Position numbers and translations under genes: made by a program. This document shows, one piece after another, positions 49,352 through 58,090 of a DNA stretch of 64,000 nt; the stretch's first letter is position 1, and each line of letters begins with the position of its first letter. Below the pieces are notes generated by a model. It saw only the letters and a list, made by a program, of their open reading frames with translations. It did no database searches and was not told the DNA's origin. This stretch comes from DASYAE01 sp036501535. Its GTDB lineage: Bacteria > Actinomycetota > Actinomycetes > Streptomycetales > Catenulisporaceae. The stretch covers positions 1-64,000 of the forward strand of contig DASYAE010000272.1 in the NCBI GenBank assembly GCA_036501535.1. The letters run 5' to 3'.

Positions 49352-50059
49352 GTGACCACCGACAGCGCTTCAGCTTCCTCCGCTGCAGCCCCTGCTTCTT
49401 CGAATCCTGACAGCACCGCTCCGCGTGCCGACGCGCGGCGGATGACCATCCGGCTCTACCGCCCGGAGACCGACCACGCGGCGATGGGCGAGATCTGCAT
49501 GTTGACCGGGGCGGCCGGCGGCGACGCGCGGCCGCTGTACCGGGACCAGGAGCTGCTGCCGGACATCTTCGCCTACCCGTACACCGTGTTCGACCCCGAA
49601 CTCGCCTTCGTGGCCGACGATGGGGGGCGCGCGGTCGGCTACATCATCGGCACCGCCGATACGGGCCGCTTCGTCAAGCAGTTCCGGGAGCAGTGGCTAC
49701 CGCAGGTGGCCGGGCGGCACGTGGCGCCGCCCGAGCCGGGGCGGCAGCCGGCCGACCACGACGAGATGATGTCCGGCCTGCTGCACCACCCGGAGCGGAT
49801 GATCGTGCCGGACCTGGCCGCCTATCCCGCCCACCTGCACATCGACCTGCTGCCCGAGTACCAGGGGCAGGGCGGCGGCAGAGCGCTGATGACGGCGTTC
49901 CTGGCCGCCGCGCGCCGGGCCGGTGCAGACGGGGTCCACCTCGGGATGCTGCGGGCCAACGTCGGAGCGGGCGCCTTCTACGCCCGCATGGGCTTCACCG
50001 AGCTGCACACGCAGGACCAGCCGGAGGACCTGCTCTACCTCGTGCGCGAGACCGGCTGA
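49352..50059 (+). CDS. GNAT-family N-acetyltransferase
   Basis: A 235-aa acetyltransferase. A Ser/Ala-rich N-terminal stretch of 30 residues is followed by MTIRLYRPETDHAAMGEICM, LTGAAGGDARPLYRDQELLP, FAYPYTVFDPELAFVADDGG, then HIDLLPEYQGQGGGRALMTA (CoA-binding motif A) and VGAGAFYARMGFTEL. The arrangement resembles bacterial homologues of the acetyltransferase-like domain of O-GlcNAcase, whose substrate is unclear. GTG at 49352 follows GGGAGGGG; ATG at 49301 or 49442 are alternatives. Its 3' end overlaps the convergent SDR gene by 25 bp. Confidence 0.88.
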   Translation: MTTDSASASSAAAPASSNPDSTAPRADARRMTIRLYRPETDHAAMGEICMLTGAAGGDARPLYRDQELLPDIFAYPYTVFDPELAFVADDGGRAVGYIIGTADTGRFVKQFREQWLPQVAGRHVAPPEPGRQPADHDEMMSGLLHHPERMIVPDLAAYPAHLHIDLLPEYQGQGGGRALMTAFLAAARRAGADGVHLGMLRANVGAGAFYARMGFTELHTQDQPEDLLYLVRETG

Positions 50060-50919
50060 GCTTCCGCGGCCGGCCGCGGCCGCGGCCGCGGCAGTCCCAT
50101 GGCCCGCATCACCATCCGGGTGCGCGTCTTCGGCGGCAGGTGCGAGATCAGCCCGGCCGCGCGGGCCTCGGTCCCCACCAGGTAGCGCGCCTTGGGCCGG
50201 TCCGCGGTCACCGCCCGCACGATCGCCGCGGCCGGGCGGTCCACCGGGGCGAGCTTCATGGCCGCCGCCGAGCGCTCGAGCGCCTCCAGCGCCGGTCCGT
50301 AGAGGGCGATCCGGTCGGCGTCCGCGGCGGCGAGTGCCTGCCGCGCAGCTTTCTGCGCCGTGGCGAAGATCGCCGTGTCGGTCGCGCCCGGCTCGACCAC
50401 GCAGACCGGGATGCCGAACGCGGCCAGCTCTCCGCGCAGCGCATCGGAGACCGACTCGAGCGCCGCCTTGCTGGCCGAGAGCGCGCCGAGGAACGGCACC
50501 GCGGTGCGCGCGGTCGGCGCGCTCACGTTGACGATCCGGCCGCGCCCGGCCCGCAGCAGCGGCAGCAGCGCCTGGGCCACCAGCACCGGGCCGTAGACGT
50601 TCACGGCGAACTGGCGGCGGATCTCGGCCGCCGGCACGAGCTCCAGCGGCCCCTGCACGATGATCCCGGCGTTGTTCACGACCGCGCGCAGCCGGCCCCC
50701 GGCCTGCAGGCCGATCTCGGCGGCCGCGGCGGCCACGGCGTCCGCATCGGCGACGTCGAACTCGACGACGCGCACCCGGTCCAGGGCCGCCAGCCCCGGC
50801 GCGGCTCCGCGCACGCCGGCGTAGACCGTGAACCCGAGCCCGGCCAGGCGCCGCACCACCGCCTGGCCGATGCCGCCCGTCGCACCGGTGACGAGCACCG
50901 ACTCCCCGTCGTATGGCAT
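50035..50919 (-). CDS. SDR-family protein lacking the catalytic tyrosine
   Basis: A 294-aa short-chain dehydrogenase-like protein: VLVTGATGGIGQAVVRRLAG (cofactor motif), RAVVNNAGIIVQGPLELVPA (NNAG) and RGRIVNVSAPTARTAVPFLG (Ser). The active-site segment is GALSASKAALE, so leucine stands where the YxxxK tyrosine should be. ATG at 50919 is preceded by AGGTGGG. It is divergent from a PadR regulator with an ATGT-N8-ACAT site between them, a common regulator/oxidoreductase pairing. Confidence 0.9.
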   Translation of the reverse strand: MPYDGESVLVTGATGGIGQAVVRRLAGLGFTVYAGVRGAAPGLAALDRVRVVEFDVADADAVAAAAAEIGLQAGGRLRAVVNNAGIIVQGPLELVPAAEIRRQFAVNVYGPVLVAQALLPLLRAGRGRIVNVSAPTARTAVPFLGALSASKAALESVSDALRGELAAFGIPVCVVEPGATDTAIFATAQKAARQALAAADADRIALYGPALEALERSAAAMKLAPVDRPAAAIVRAVTADRPKARYLVGTEARAAGLISHLPPKTRTRMVMRAMGLPRPRPRPAAEAQPVSRTR

Positions 50920-50958
50920 GGAGATCCCACCTATCTCTAGTGACGGTGCCGAAAGGAC

Positions 50959-50974
50959 ATGTACCTTGGGACAT
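50959..50974. promoter_or_regulatory. PadR operator
   Basis: ATGT-N8-ACAT (inside GGACATGT-ACCTTG-GGACATGT, 50955-50976) matches the known consensus of PadR-family repressors and lies between the divergent SDR and PadR genes. Confidence 0.7.
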
Positions 50975-51042
50975 GTTAGTCCCCCGGTCCGACGCCGTGT
51001 CAAGATTGCTTGTCCGGACCCGATCCACCCCCAGGAGGCGCG

Positions 51043-51588
51043 ATGTCGCTGCGCTACGGACTGCTCGGCCTGCTCGCCGAGGGGCCGGCCAGCGGCTACG
51101 ACCTGGCCCGCCGGTTCCAGGAGGTGCTCGGCCAGATCTGGCCGGCCCAGCACCCGAAGATCTACGCCGAGCTGCGCCGACTGGCCGACGAGGGCCTGAT
51201 CGAGGTGGAGAGCGAGGGCCCGCGCCGGCGCACCGCGTATCGGATCACCGGCGAGGGCACCGCGGACCTGCGCCGCTGGCTGACCGGCACCGAGGTCGAC
51301 CACACGATGCGCATCCAGCTGCTGCTGCGCTCGCTGTTCTTCTGGCTGATGCCGCCGCAGGAGCTGGCCCGGCAGCTGGAGCGCGAGGCGGAGTACTTCC
51401 AGCGGATGGCCCAGCTCTACCGGGACTACGCGGCGCGCAAGGACCGCGGCGAGTTCGGCACCGGGCCCTCGACCCAGTCGATGCGGGTGACGGTCGAGGG
51501 CGCGGTACGGCTCAACGAGGCGCTGGCCGGCTGGGCCGAATGGGCGGCCGAGCACGCGCCGGAACCCGGCGAGCCGCGCACGAAGTGA
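51043..51588 (+). CDS. PadR-family transcriptional regulator
   Basis: A 181-aa PadR repressor: winged helix LRYGLLGLLAEGPASGYDLA, LGQIWPAQHPKIYAELRRLA, DEGLIEVESEGPRRRTAYRI, then a C-terminal coiled coil (PPQELARQLEREAEYFQRMA) for dimerisation. ATG at 51043 has a perfect AGGAGG. It likely represses itself and the divergent SDR through the site at 50959-50974. Confidence 0.94.
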   Translation: MSLRYGLLGLLAEGPASGYDLARRFQEVLGQIWPAQHPKIYAELRRLADEGLIEVESEGPRRRTAYRITGEGTADLRRWLTGTEVDHTMRIQLLLRSLFFWLMPPQELARQLEREAEYFQRMAQLYRDYAARKDRGEFGTGPSTQSMRVTVEGAVRLNEALAGWAEWAAEHAPEPGEPRTK

Positions 51589-51655
51589 CGGTGCCTCAAA
51601 TACCGGCCTCAAATACCTGGCGCGTTGATGCGCCGGGCGGCCCGGCGGCGGCCGG

Positions 51656-52618
51656 TCAGCCGGCCGCCTGCGGCCACTGCGCGGCGCACTCGTAGGCGAT
51701 CCGGCCGAGCAGCGCGGCGCCGAAGATGACGAACCCGGTGCCGATCAGCCAGGAGACCACGATCAGCACCGAGCCGATCGCCCCGTAGGTCACCGCGCTC
51801 GAGACGATCAGCGGCGAGAAGACCAGCGCCGAGAACAGCCGCAGCCCGGTCAGGCCGGCCACGGTCAGCAGCGCGCCGGGCAGCAGCGCGCCCCACGCCA
51901 CCCGGCCGTCCAGCAGGAACCGGGCCGACCACCAGAAGAACACGGTGCCGCCGATCCCGGCCACCATCCAGCGCATCGCGACCAGCGACCACGAACCGTG
52001 CAGCACGCCGACCACGTCGGCGCCGGCCAGCAGCGCGCCGATCAGCACGGCCAGCCAGACCACCCGCCGCCAGGCCGAGATCAGCCGGCCGGCCGGCAGC
52101 TCCCAGACCCGGGCCAGGCCGGTCTGCACCATGGTGACGAAGGAGAGCCCGAACACCGCCAGCATCGCGATGCTGAACGCGGTGGTGGTGGACAGCACGC
52201 TGGAGCTCGGCCCGAACAGGCTGTTCACCGCGTCGGCGGAGCGGCCGGACAGGCCGAGGCCGGCCACGATCCACTGCGGGAAGCTGCGCCCGCCCACCGG
52301 CGCGGCCGCGGCGATCACGATCAGCAGCGGGACCAGGGTCACCACGCCGAGCGCGGCGAAGCCGAACGAGCGGTGCATCAGCTCTATATCGGTGCCGTGG
52401 CGATATGTGCGGACGGCTATCTGACCGAGCAGACCGCCGCGCGGCCCGCGCGGCTTCTTCGCCGGCTCGACCGAGTGTCCGTTGGCGTGTCCCACCGCCG
52501 CGCCGCCCGCGGACGAGCTTTCGTCGCCACCGCGCCCGCACGCGGGGCAGTGGTCATCCAGCCGCGGCCCCACGGGCGCGGCGACCGGATGACTTCGGGA
52601 GACCGGCGGATTCGCCAC
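51656..52618 (-). CDS. YihY/virulence-factor BrkB family membrane protein
   Basis: A 320-aa protein with a cytoplasmic N-terminal tail of about 90 residues and six membrane helices (LGVVTLVPLLIVIAAAAPVG, FSIAMLAVFGLSFVTMVQTG and others), followed by YGAIGSVLIVVSWLIGTGFV. Family function is unsettled; it is not RNase BN. GTG at 52618 sits 6 nt after TAGCCT, so the message is probably leaderless. Confidence 0.88.
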   Translation of the reverse strand: MANPPVSRSHPVAAPVGPRLDDHCPACGRGGDESSSAGGAAVGHANGHSVEPAKKPRGPRGGLLGQIAVRTYRHGTDIELMHRSFGFAALGVVTLVPLLIVIAAAAPVGGRSFPQWIVAGLGLSGRSADAVNSLFGPSSSVLSTTTAFSIAMLAVFGLSFVTMVQTGLARVWELPAGRLISAWRRVVWLAVLIGALLAGADVVGVLHGSWSLVAMRWMVAGIGGTVFFWWSARFLLDGRVAWGALLPGALLTVAGLTGLRLFSALVFSPLIVSSAVTYGAIGSVLIVVSWLIGTGFVIFGAALLGRIAYECAAQWPQAAG

Positions 52619-52624
52619 GCGCCA

Positions 52625-52630
52625 AGGCTA
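52625..52630 (-). promoter_or_regulatory. -10 hexamer of the YihY gene, leaderless start
   Basis: TAGCCT on the minus strand, 6 nt before the GTG. Confidence 0.5.
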
Positions 52631-52729
52631 ACAAGGGCGCACCCCCAACGCAGCCACTGTCAGCGACGATCCGCTCCTACGGGTGCCCGCGGCCCGGATT
52701 CACAGCCTTCCTTAAGACAGCCGGCCGGC

Positions 52730-53497
52730 TCAGCTGCTCTCGATCTGGAACCGTCGCACCCCCGCCATGATGCAGACGGCGGCCAGGGCTATCGCGATCA
52801 GCGCGCCCCAGAGCACGTCACCCTGGGTGTAAAGGCCCTGGAACGCGTAGCGCATGGCCTGCACGATGTACCAGAACGGGTTGACCCGGGAGACGTCGTA
52901 GAGCCAGGTCGGCGCCGAGTCGCGGGTCAGCGGCAGCAGGATGCCGGAGAGCAGCAGCACCGGCACCGCGACCGAGTTCAGCAGCGGGGCCAGCGCGTCC
53001 TCGCTCTTGAGCGCGAGGCCGAGCGCGTAGGACAGCGAGGACATGCTGACCGCCATCGCCAGCACGAACGCCAGGCCCAGCAGGATTCCGGCGAACGGCG
53101 CGCGCAGGCCCATGACCAGGCCGGTCAGGATCAGGATGACCGACTGCACCATGAGCGCCACGGCGTCGCGCAGCACCCGGCCGAGCAGCAGGGCGAGCCG
53201 GCTGACCGGCGTCACCCGCATCCGCTCGATCACGCCGGCGCGGTACTCGGCGATGATGGCGAAGCCGACGAACATCGAGCCGAAAAGGCCCAGCTGGACC
53301 AGCAGGCCGGGCACGAAGATCTTCCACGCCTCGCTCGACGGCGTGCCGGGCGTGCTCACGTAGTGCTTGACCAGCGGGCCGAACAGGGCCAGGTAGAGGA
53401 TCGGCTGGATCACGCCGATGATGAGCCAGGCCGGGTTGCGCAGCGCGAGGCGCATCTGGCGGCGGAAGATCAGCGCGGTGTCATGCAGGAAGAGCAT
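52730..53497 (-). CDS. ABC-2 type exporter permease (DrrB-like)
   Basis: A 255-aa permease with a cytoplasmic start FRRQMRLALRNPAWLIIGVI and six helices; GVIERMRVTPVSRLALLLGR is the conserved loop of ABC-2 permeases. It follows its ATPase by 17 bp on the same strand. ATG at 53497 is preceded by GGGAG. The pair resembles daunorubicin-type DrrA/DrrB exporters. Confidence 0.92.
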   Translation of the reverse strand: MLFLHDTALIFRRQMRLALRNPAWLIIGVIQPILYLALFGPLVKHYVSTPGTPSSEAWKIFVPGLLVQLGLFGSMFVGFAIIAEYRAGVIERMRVTPVSRLALLLGRVLRDAVALMVQSVILILTGLVMGLRAPFAGILLGLAFVLAMAVSMSSLSYALGLALKSEDALAPLLNSVAVPVLLLSGILLPLTRDSAPTWLYDVSRVNPFWYIVQAMRYAFQGLYTQGDVLWGALIAIALAAVCIMAGVRRFQIESS

Positions 53498-53514
53498 CAC
53501 GGGCTCCCGTCGGG

Positions 53515-54567
53515 TCAGTTCTGCCCGGCCGCGTCGGCGGCCTGGGCTGCGGGGCTGTCGTCGCGCAGGGACCGCCCGGTCAGGGTGAGGAAGACGTCGT
53601 CGAGCGTGGGCCGGGCCAGCTGGATCGAGGCCAGCGGCACGGCCGCGGCGTCGAGCGCGCGGGTGATCGCGAGCAGCTGCTGGCCGCCGGGCTCGACGGT
53701 GACGCGCACGGTCTGCCCGGAGGCGGAGGACTCGCGGATGCCCGGGACCGCCTGGAGCGCGGCGAGGGCGGACTCGGCCGAGCCCTCGGTCTCGATCGTG
53801 ACCAGGTCGCCGGATATGCGGCTTTTGAGCTCCTCGGGCCGGCCCTCGGCGACGATCTTGCCGGAGTCGATGATCAGGATCCGGTCGCAGAGCGCGTCGG
53901 CCTCGTCCAGGTAGTGCGTCGTGAGGAAGACGGTGGTGTTCAGGTCGTCGCGCAGCCGGCGCACGTGGGTCCACAGGTTGGCCCGGCTCTGCGGGTCGAG
54001 GCCGGTGGTCGGCTCGTCGAGGAACACCAGGCGCGGCTCGTGCACGAGGCCGAGCGCGATGTCCAGCCGCCGCTTCTGCCCGCCCGACAGGGTCTTGACG
54101 TACCGGTCCTCGAGGCCGGACAGGTCGAGCTGCGCGCACAGCTTCGCGCAGCGCTCCCTCGCCTCGGCCGCGCCGAGCCGGTAGAGCTCGGCCTGGGTGA
54201 CCAGCTCCTCGGCGACCCCGCAGGCCCCGTCGGTGCCGCCGCTCTGCGCCACGTAGCCGATCCGCTTGCGCACCTCGACCGGCTCGCGCAACAGGTCGGC
54301 GCCGACCACGGTGGCGGTGCCGGCGGTCGGCTGCAGCAGCGTGGTGAGCATGCGCAGGGTGGTGGTCTTCCCGGCGCCGTTCGGGCCGAGGAAGCCGACG
54401 ATCTCGCCGGAGCGCACGGCCAGGTCGACCCCGCGCACCGCCTCGACCGTGCCGCGCTTGGTCTTGAACGTCTTGGCCAGGCCGGAGACCTGGATCATCA
54501 ACTCGTCCGGGGGCGGCGCCGCCGTCGGCTCCGGCGACCCTCCCGCCCCGCTCGGGGACCCGTTCAC
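53515..54567 (-). CDS. ABC exporter ATP-binding protein (DrrA-like)
   Basis: A 350-aa ATPase: Walker A GFLGPNGAGKTTTLRMLTTL, Q-loop GYVAQSGGTDGACGV, signature TLSGGQKRRLDIALGL, Walker B LVFLDEPTTGLD and switch FLTTHYLDEADAL. The C-terminal 90 residues form the DrrA-type extension (TLDDVFLTLTGRSLRDD). GTG at 54567 follows GGGAGG. Likely exports a hydrophobic drug or lipid. Confidence 0.94.
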   Translation of the reverse strand: MNGSPSGAGGSPEPTAAPPPDELMIQVSGLAKTFKTKRGTVEAVRGVDLAVRSGEIVGFLGPNGAGKTTTLRMLTTLLQPTAGTATVVGADLLREPVEVRKRIGYVAQSGGTDGACGVAEELVTQAELYRLGAAEARERCAKLCAQLDLSGLEDRYVKTLSGGQKRRLDIALGLVHEPRLVFLDEPTTGLDPQSRANLWTHVRRLRDDLNTTVFLTTHYLDEADALCDRILIIDSGKIVAEGRPEELKSRISGDLVTIETEGSAESALAALQAVPGIRESSASGQTVRVTVEPGGQQLLAITRALDAAAVPLASIQLARPTLDDVFLTLTGRSLRDDSPAAQAADAAGQN

Positions 54568-54593
54568 ACTCAGCCTCCCGGCTGTCGAAATCT

Positions 54594-54621
54594 CATAGGG
54601 TTGTCGTCGCCGTAACCTATG
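54594..54621. promoter_or_regulatory. imperfect inverted repeat upstream of the DrrAB-type operon
   Basis: CATAGGGTT (54594-54602) and AACCTATG (54614-54621) pair with one bulged base; they cover the promoter of the ABC operon and may be an operator. Confidence 0.4.
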
Positions 54622-54680
54622 GCATCCCACCGACAACGGCATCCCTTATTGCGCGCTTGGCAGCTGCACGGACCCGGCGG

Positions 54681-55565
54681 TCACGGATGGGCGATCAGCA
54701 GTATCCCGGTGACGACGCCGGCGGAGGCGACCAGGCGGGTGCGGCCGAAGCGCTCGTGGAAGAGCACGGTGCCGATGAGGCAGCCGATCAGGATCGAGGT
54801 CTCGCGCAGCGTCGCGACGCCGGCCAGGGAGCCGCGGGTCTGGGCCCACAGCACCATGCCGTAGGCCAGCATCGAGACCGCGCCTCCTATCAGGCCTCTG
54901 GCACAGTCGGGGCGCAGCGTGGCGGGCAGGGAGCGGCCGCGGATCGCGAGCGAGACGCCGACCACCATCAGGCCCTGCAGGAAGAAGATCCAGCCCGCGT
55001 AGCCGAGCACGTTGCCGGACCGGCGCACGGCCAGCCCGTCCACGACGGTGTACGACGCGATCACGCAGCCGGTCGCGACGGCGGCGAGGACCGCGGGCAG
55101 GTCCGCCCGCGAGGGCAGGCCGTCGGCGAAGGCGACCGCGAGCAGGCCGCCGCAGACCGCGACGATGCCGATCCACTCGACCCCCGACGCGTGCTGGCCG
55201 ATGATCAGGGTGCTGACGAGGGCGACGACCAGCGGGGAGGTGCCGCGGGCCAGCGGGTAGACCCGGCTGAACTCGCCGAGCCGGTAGGCGAGTACGAGCC
55301 CGAAGGCGTAGACGGTCTCCAGCGCGCCGGAGACCGCGATGTACGGCCAGAGCACCCGGGCCGGCGCCGGCGCGAGCAGGATGAGCGGGACGGCGATCGT
55401 GAACTGCGCGACGGCGATCAGCGTGATGGCGGAGAGCCGGTCGCGCGAGGAGTGGGCCAGGGCGTTCCAGGTCGCGTGCAGCAGCGCCGAGGCCAGAACC
55501 ACCGCGACGACCACCGCTCCCCCGGTCGCCGACGCCGCTGCTGCGGACCCCGCCAGTAACGTCAC
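54681..55565 (-). CDS. EamA/DMT-family transporter
   Basis: A 294-aa ten-helix DMT protein: VVVAVVLASALLHATWNALA at the start, GALETVYAFGLVLAYRLGEF, VYPLARGTSPLVVALVSTLI, and the second repeat ending TLRETSILIGCLIGTVLFHE. GTG at 55565 is 6 nt after TACCCT (leaderless). Sits 22 bp downstream of ctpE in the same direction but has its own promoter. Confidence 0.9.
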   Translation of the reverse strand: MTLLAGSAAAASATGGAVVVAVVLASALLHATWNALAHSSRDRLSAITLIAVAQFTIAVPLILLAPAPARVLWPYIAVSGALETVYAFGLVLAYRLGEFSRVYPLARGTSPLVVALVSTLIIGQHASGVEWIGIVAVCGGLLAVAFADGLPSRADLPAVLAAVATGCVIASYTVVDGLAVRRSGNVLGYAGWIFFLQGLMVVGVSLAIRGRSLPATLRPDCARGLIGGAVSMLAYGMVLWAQTRGSLAGVATLRETSILIGCLIGTVLFHERFGRTRLVASAGVVTGILLIAHP

Positions 55566-55571
55566 ACCCGC

Positions 55572-55577
55572 AGGGTA
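55572..55577 (-). promoter_or_regulatory. -10 hexamer of the DMT gene, leaderless start
   Basis: TACCCT on the minus strand, 6 nt before the GTG start. Confidence 0.45.
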
Positions 55578-55587
55578 ACAGAGGCCA

Positions 55588-58005
55588 TTACACGTCTTCC
55601 TGTTGTTTACCGTCGATTGGCGCCGTGTTTGCCGAGGCCTCGGCCCGGCGGCAGATCCGCCAGAGCACGGCCAGCAGCACCGCGGCGCAGGCGGAGACGA
55701 GCAGCGAGACGCCGGTCTGCGCCCAGCCGCCGAACCGCAGCTGGAAGATCCGGCGGCCCGCCGGCACCGCGGCGACCAGCACGAAGCAGCCGGCCATCGC
55801 GCCGACCAGGATCGTCTTCCACCACACCAGCGGCAGCGCGACCAGCACAAGCACGGCCAGGCTGGAGGCGAACAGGGTGACCATCGCCGAGGTCTGCTCG
55901 GTGGTCTGGCTCGCCCCGGGCACCTGCCGGGCCAGGTAGTAGGACACGAACGAGGCGCTGCCGGTGACCAGGCCGGCCGGCACCGCGAACGTCAGCACCC
56001 TGCGCACGAAGCCGGGGCGGGCCCGCGCGGTGTTCGGGGCGAGGGCCAGGAAGAACGAGGGCGTGCCGATGGCCAGCGCGCCGACCAGCGTGGTGTGCCG
56101 GGGCAGGAACGGATAGGGCAGCCGGGCGATCCCGGTGAGCACCACCATGAGCAGGGACTCGAACGACTTGACCAGGAAGAGGTTGGAGACCCGCTCGATG
56201 TTGCCGACCACCCGGCGGCCCTCGGCGACCACCGCGGGCAGGGTGGCGAACTGCTCGTCGAGCAGCACGATCCGGGCCACCGCGCGGGCGGCGCCGGAGC
56301 CGGAGCCCATCGCCACGCCGATGTCGGCCTCCTTGAGCGCGAGCACGTCGTTGACGCCGTCGCCGGTCATCGCGACGGTGTGGCCGCCGCGGTGCAGCGC
56401 GCCGACCATCTCCTGCTTCTGCCGCGGGGTGACCCGGCCGAACACCGTGTTGCTCTCGATCGCCGCGGCGAACTCGGCCGGGTGCGCGGCGGCGTCGGGC
56501 AGGTCGCGCGCGTCGACCGGATGGTCGGCGCCGGGCAGGCCGAGCGCGCCGGCGACGGCGCCGACCGAGACCGCGTTGTCGCCGGAGATCACCTTGAGGG
56601 CGACGCGCTGGCGCTCGAAGTAGGCGAGCGTCGCCGCCGCGTCGGCCCGGATCCGCTGCTCCAGGGTGACCAGCGCGACCGGCTCGACGTGCGCTGCGAC
56701 GCCTTCCTCGGACGCCGTCCCGACCGGCCGGTCCGACGCGGCCAGCAGCAGGACCCGCAGACCGCCGGAGCCGAGCCGCTCAGCGCGGCCGGCCGCCTCG
56801 GTGCCGGCGCCGAGCACGTCCGGCGCGCCGAGCAGCCAGGTGCCGTGCCCGCCGGCGAAGGTGGCGCCGCTCCACTTGCGGGCCGAGGAGAACGCGGCGA
56901 CCGACTCGGCCCGCCAGCCGTCCGCGGCCGGGGGCGGCGGACAGGCCTCGACGACGGCGGCCAGCGTGGCGTTCGGCCGGGCCTCGAGGGCGCCCAGCGC
57001 GCCGAGCGCGGCGCGCACCCGTGCCTCGCCGACCGTCCGGCCGAGAAGTTCGATGCCTGCCATGCGCATGCCGCCCTCGGTCAGCGTGCCGGTCTTGTCG
57101 AGGCACACCGTGTCGACCCGGGCCAGGCCCTCGATCGCGGGCAGCTCCTGGACCAGGCAGTTGCGCCGCCCGAGCCGGACGACGCCGACCGCGAAAGCCA
57201 CCGAGGTGAGCAGGACCAGGCCCTCCGGCACCATCGGCACGATGCCGGCGACGGTGCGGCTGATCCCCTGGCGCACGCCCCCGGCGACGCTGGACTGCAC
57301 CAGGATCTGCAGCAGCCCGGCCGGGATCAGCAGGTAGGTCAGGAACCTGATGATGCGGGTGACGCCGTCGCGCAGCTCGGAGCGCACCAGGGTGAACCGC
57401 CGGGCCTCAGCGGCCAGCTGGGCGGCGTGCGCGTCGGCACCGACCCGGGTGGCCCGCATCGCGCCGCGGCCGGCCACCACGAAGGAGCCCGACAGCGCCT
57501 CGGCGCCGGCCTCCTTGCGCACCGGGTCGGCCTCGCCGGTCAGCAGCGACTCGTCGACCTCCAGCGCGGCGGCCTCGACCACCGCGCCGTCGACCGGGAT
57601 CTCGTCGCCGGGGCCGAGCAGCACGAGGTCGCCGAGGACCAGGTCCTCGGCGGGCACCTGCTGCTGCGCGCCGTCCCGGCGCACCCGCGGCCGGGCCTCG
57701 CCGACGATGGCGAGGGAGTCGAGGGTGCGCTTGGCCCGCCACTCCTGCACGATGCCGATCAGCGCGTTGAAGACGACGACGAACCCGAACAGCGCGTCCT
57801 GCACCGGGCCGACCACGAGCATGATCACGAACAGGGCGCCGATCAGGCCGTTGAACCAGGTGAGCACGTTGGCCCGGACGATCGCGCCGAGCGAGCGGCT
57901 GGACTGTGCCGGAACGCGGTTGGTCTGCCCGCGCGCGATCCGCTCCTCGACCTCGGCCCGCGTCAGGCCGCGTGCATCCGTGCCGTCCGCGGGCTCGCCG
58001 TCCAC
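55588..58005 (-). CDS. ctpE: P-type ATPase, CtpE-like (probable calcium transporter)
   Basis: An 805-aa P-type ATPase very close in pattern to mycobacterial CtpE, a calcium uptake pump. N-terminal GLTRAEVEERIARGQTNRVP and IVRANVLTWFNGLIG, A-domain LEVDESLLTGEADPV, helix 4 IVPMVPEGLVLLTSVAFAVG, phosphorylation motif VCLDKTGTLTEGG and hinge VAMTGDGVNDVLALKEADIG are all intact. The C-terminus has the six-helix bundle. GTG at 58005 is 6 nt after TAGCGT (leaderless). Metal specificity is inferred from similarity. Confidence 0.93.
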   Translation of the reverse strand: MDGEPADGTDARGLTRAEVEERIARGQTNRVPAQSSRSLGAIVRANVLTWFNGLIGALFVIMLVVGPVQDALFGFVVVFNALIGIVQEWRAKRTLDSLAIVGEARPRVRRDGAQQQVPAEDLVLGDLVLLGPGDEIPVDGAVVEAAALEVDESLLTGEADPVRKEAGAEALSGSFVVAGRGAMRATRVGADAHAAQLAAEARRFTLVRSELRDGVTRIIRFLTYLLIPAGLLQILVQSSVAGGVRQGISRTVAGIVPMVPEGLVLLTSVAFAVGVVRLGRRNCLVQELPAIEGLARVDTVCLDKTGTLTEGGMRMAGIELLGRTVGEARVRAALGALGALEARPNATLAAVVEACPPPPAADGWRAESVAAFSSARKWSGATFAGGHGTWLLGAPDVLGAGTEAAGRAERLGSGGLRVLLLAASDRPVGTASEEGVAAHVEPVALVTLEQRIRADAAATLAYFERQRVALKVISGDNAVSVGAVAGALGLPGADHPVDARDLPDAAAHPAEFAAAIESNTVFGRVTPRQKQEMVGALHRGGHTVAMTGDGVNDVLALKEADIGVAMGSGSGAARAVARIVLLDEQFATLPAVVAEGRRVVGNIERVSNLFLVKSFESLLMVVLTGIARLPYPFLPRHTTLVGALAIGTPSFFLALAPNTARARPGFVRRVLTFAVPAGLVTGSASFVSYYLARQVPGASQTTEQTSAMVTLFASSLAVLVLVALPLVWWKTILVGAMAGCFVLVAAVPAGRRIFQLRFGGWAQTGVSLLVSACAAVLLAVLWRICRRAEASANTAPIDGKQQEDV

Positions 58006-58011
58006 CCGGCC

Positions 58012-58017
58012 ACGCTA
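58012..58017 (-). promoter_or_regulatory. -10 hexamer of ctpE, leaderless start
   Basis: TAGCGT on the minus strand, 6 nt before the GTG start. Confidence 0.45.
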
Positions 58018-58090
58018 TGCGCGGCGTGGGCGGACCGCCGCGTGGAAAGGCCGAACGGGCGAGGACGGGACGGAGGCGGGGCGGGCGGCG

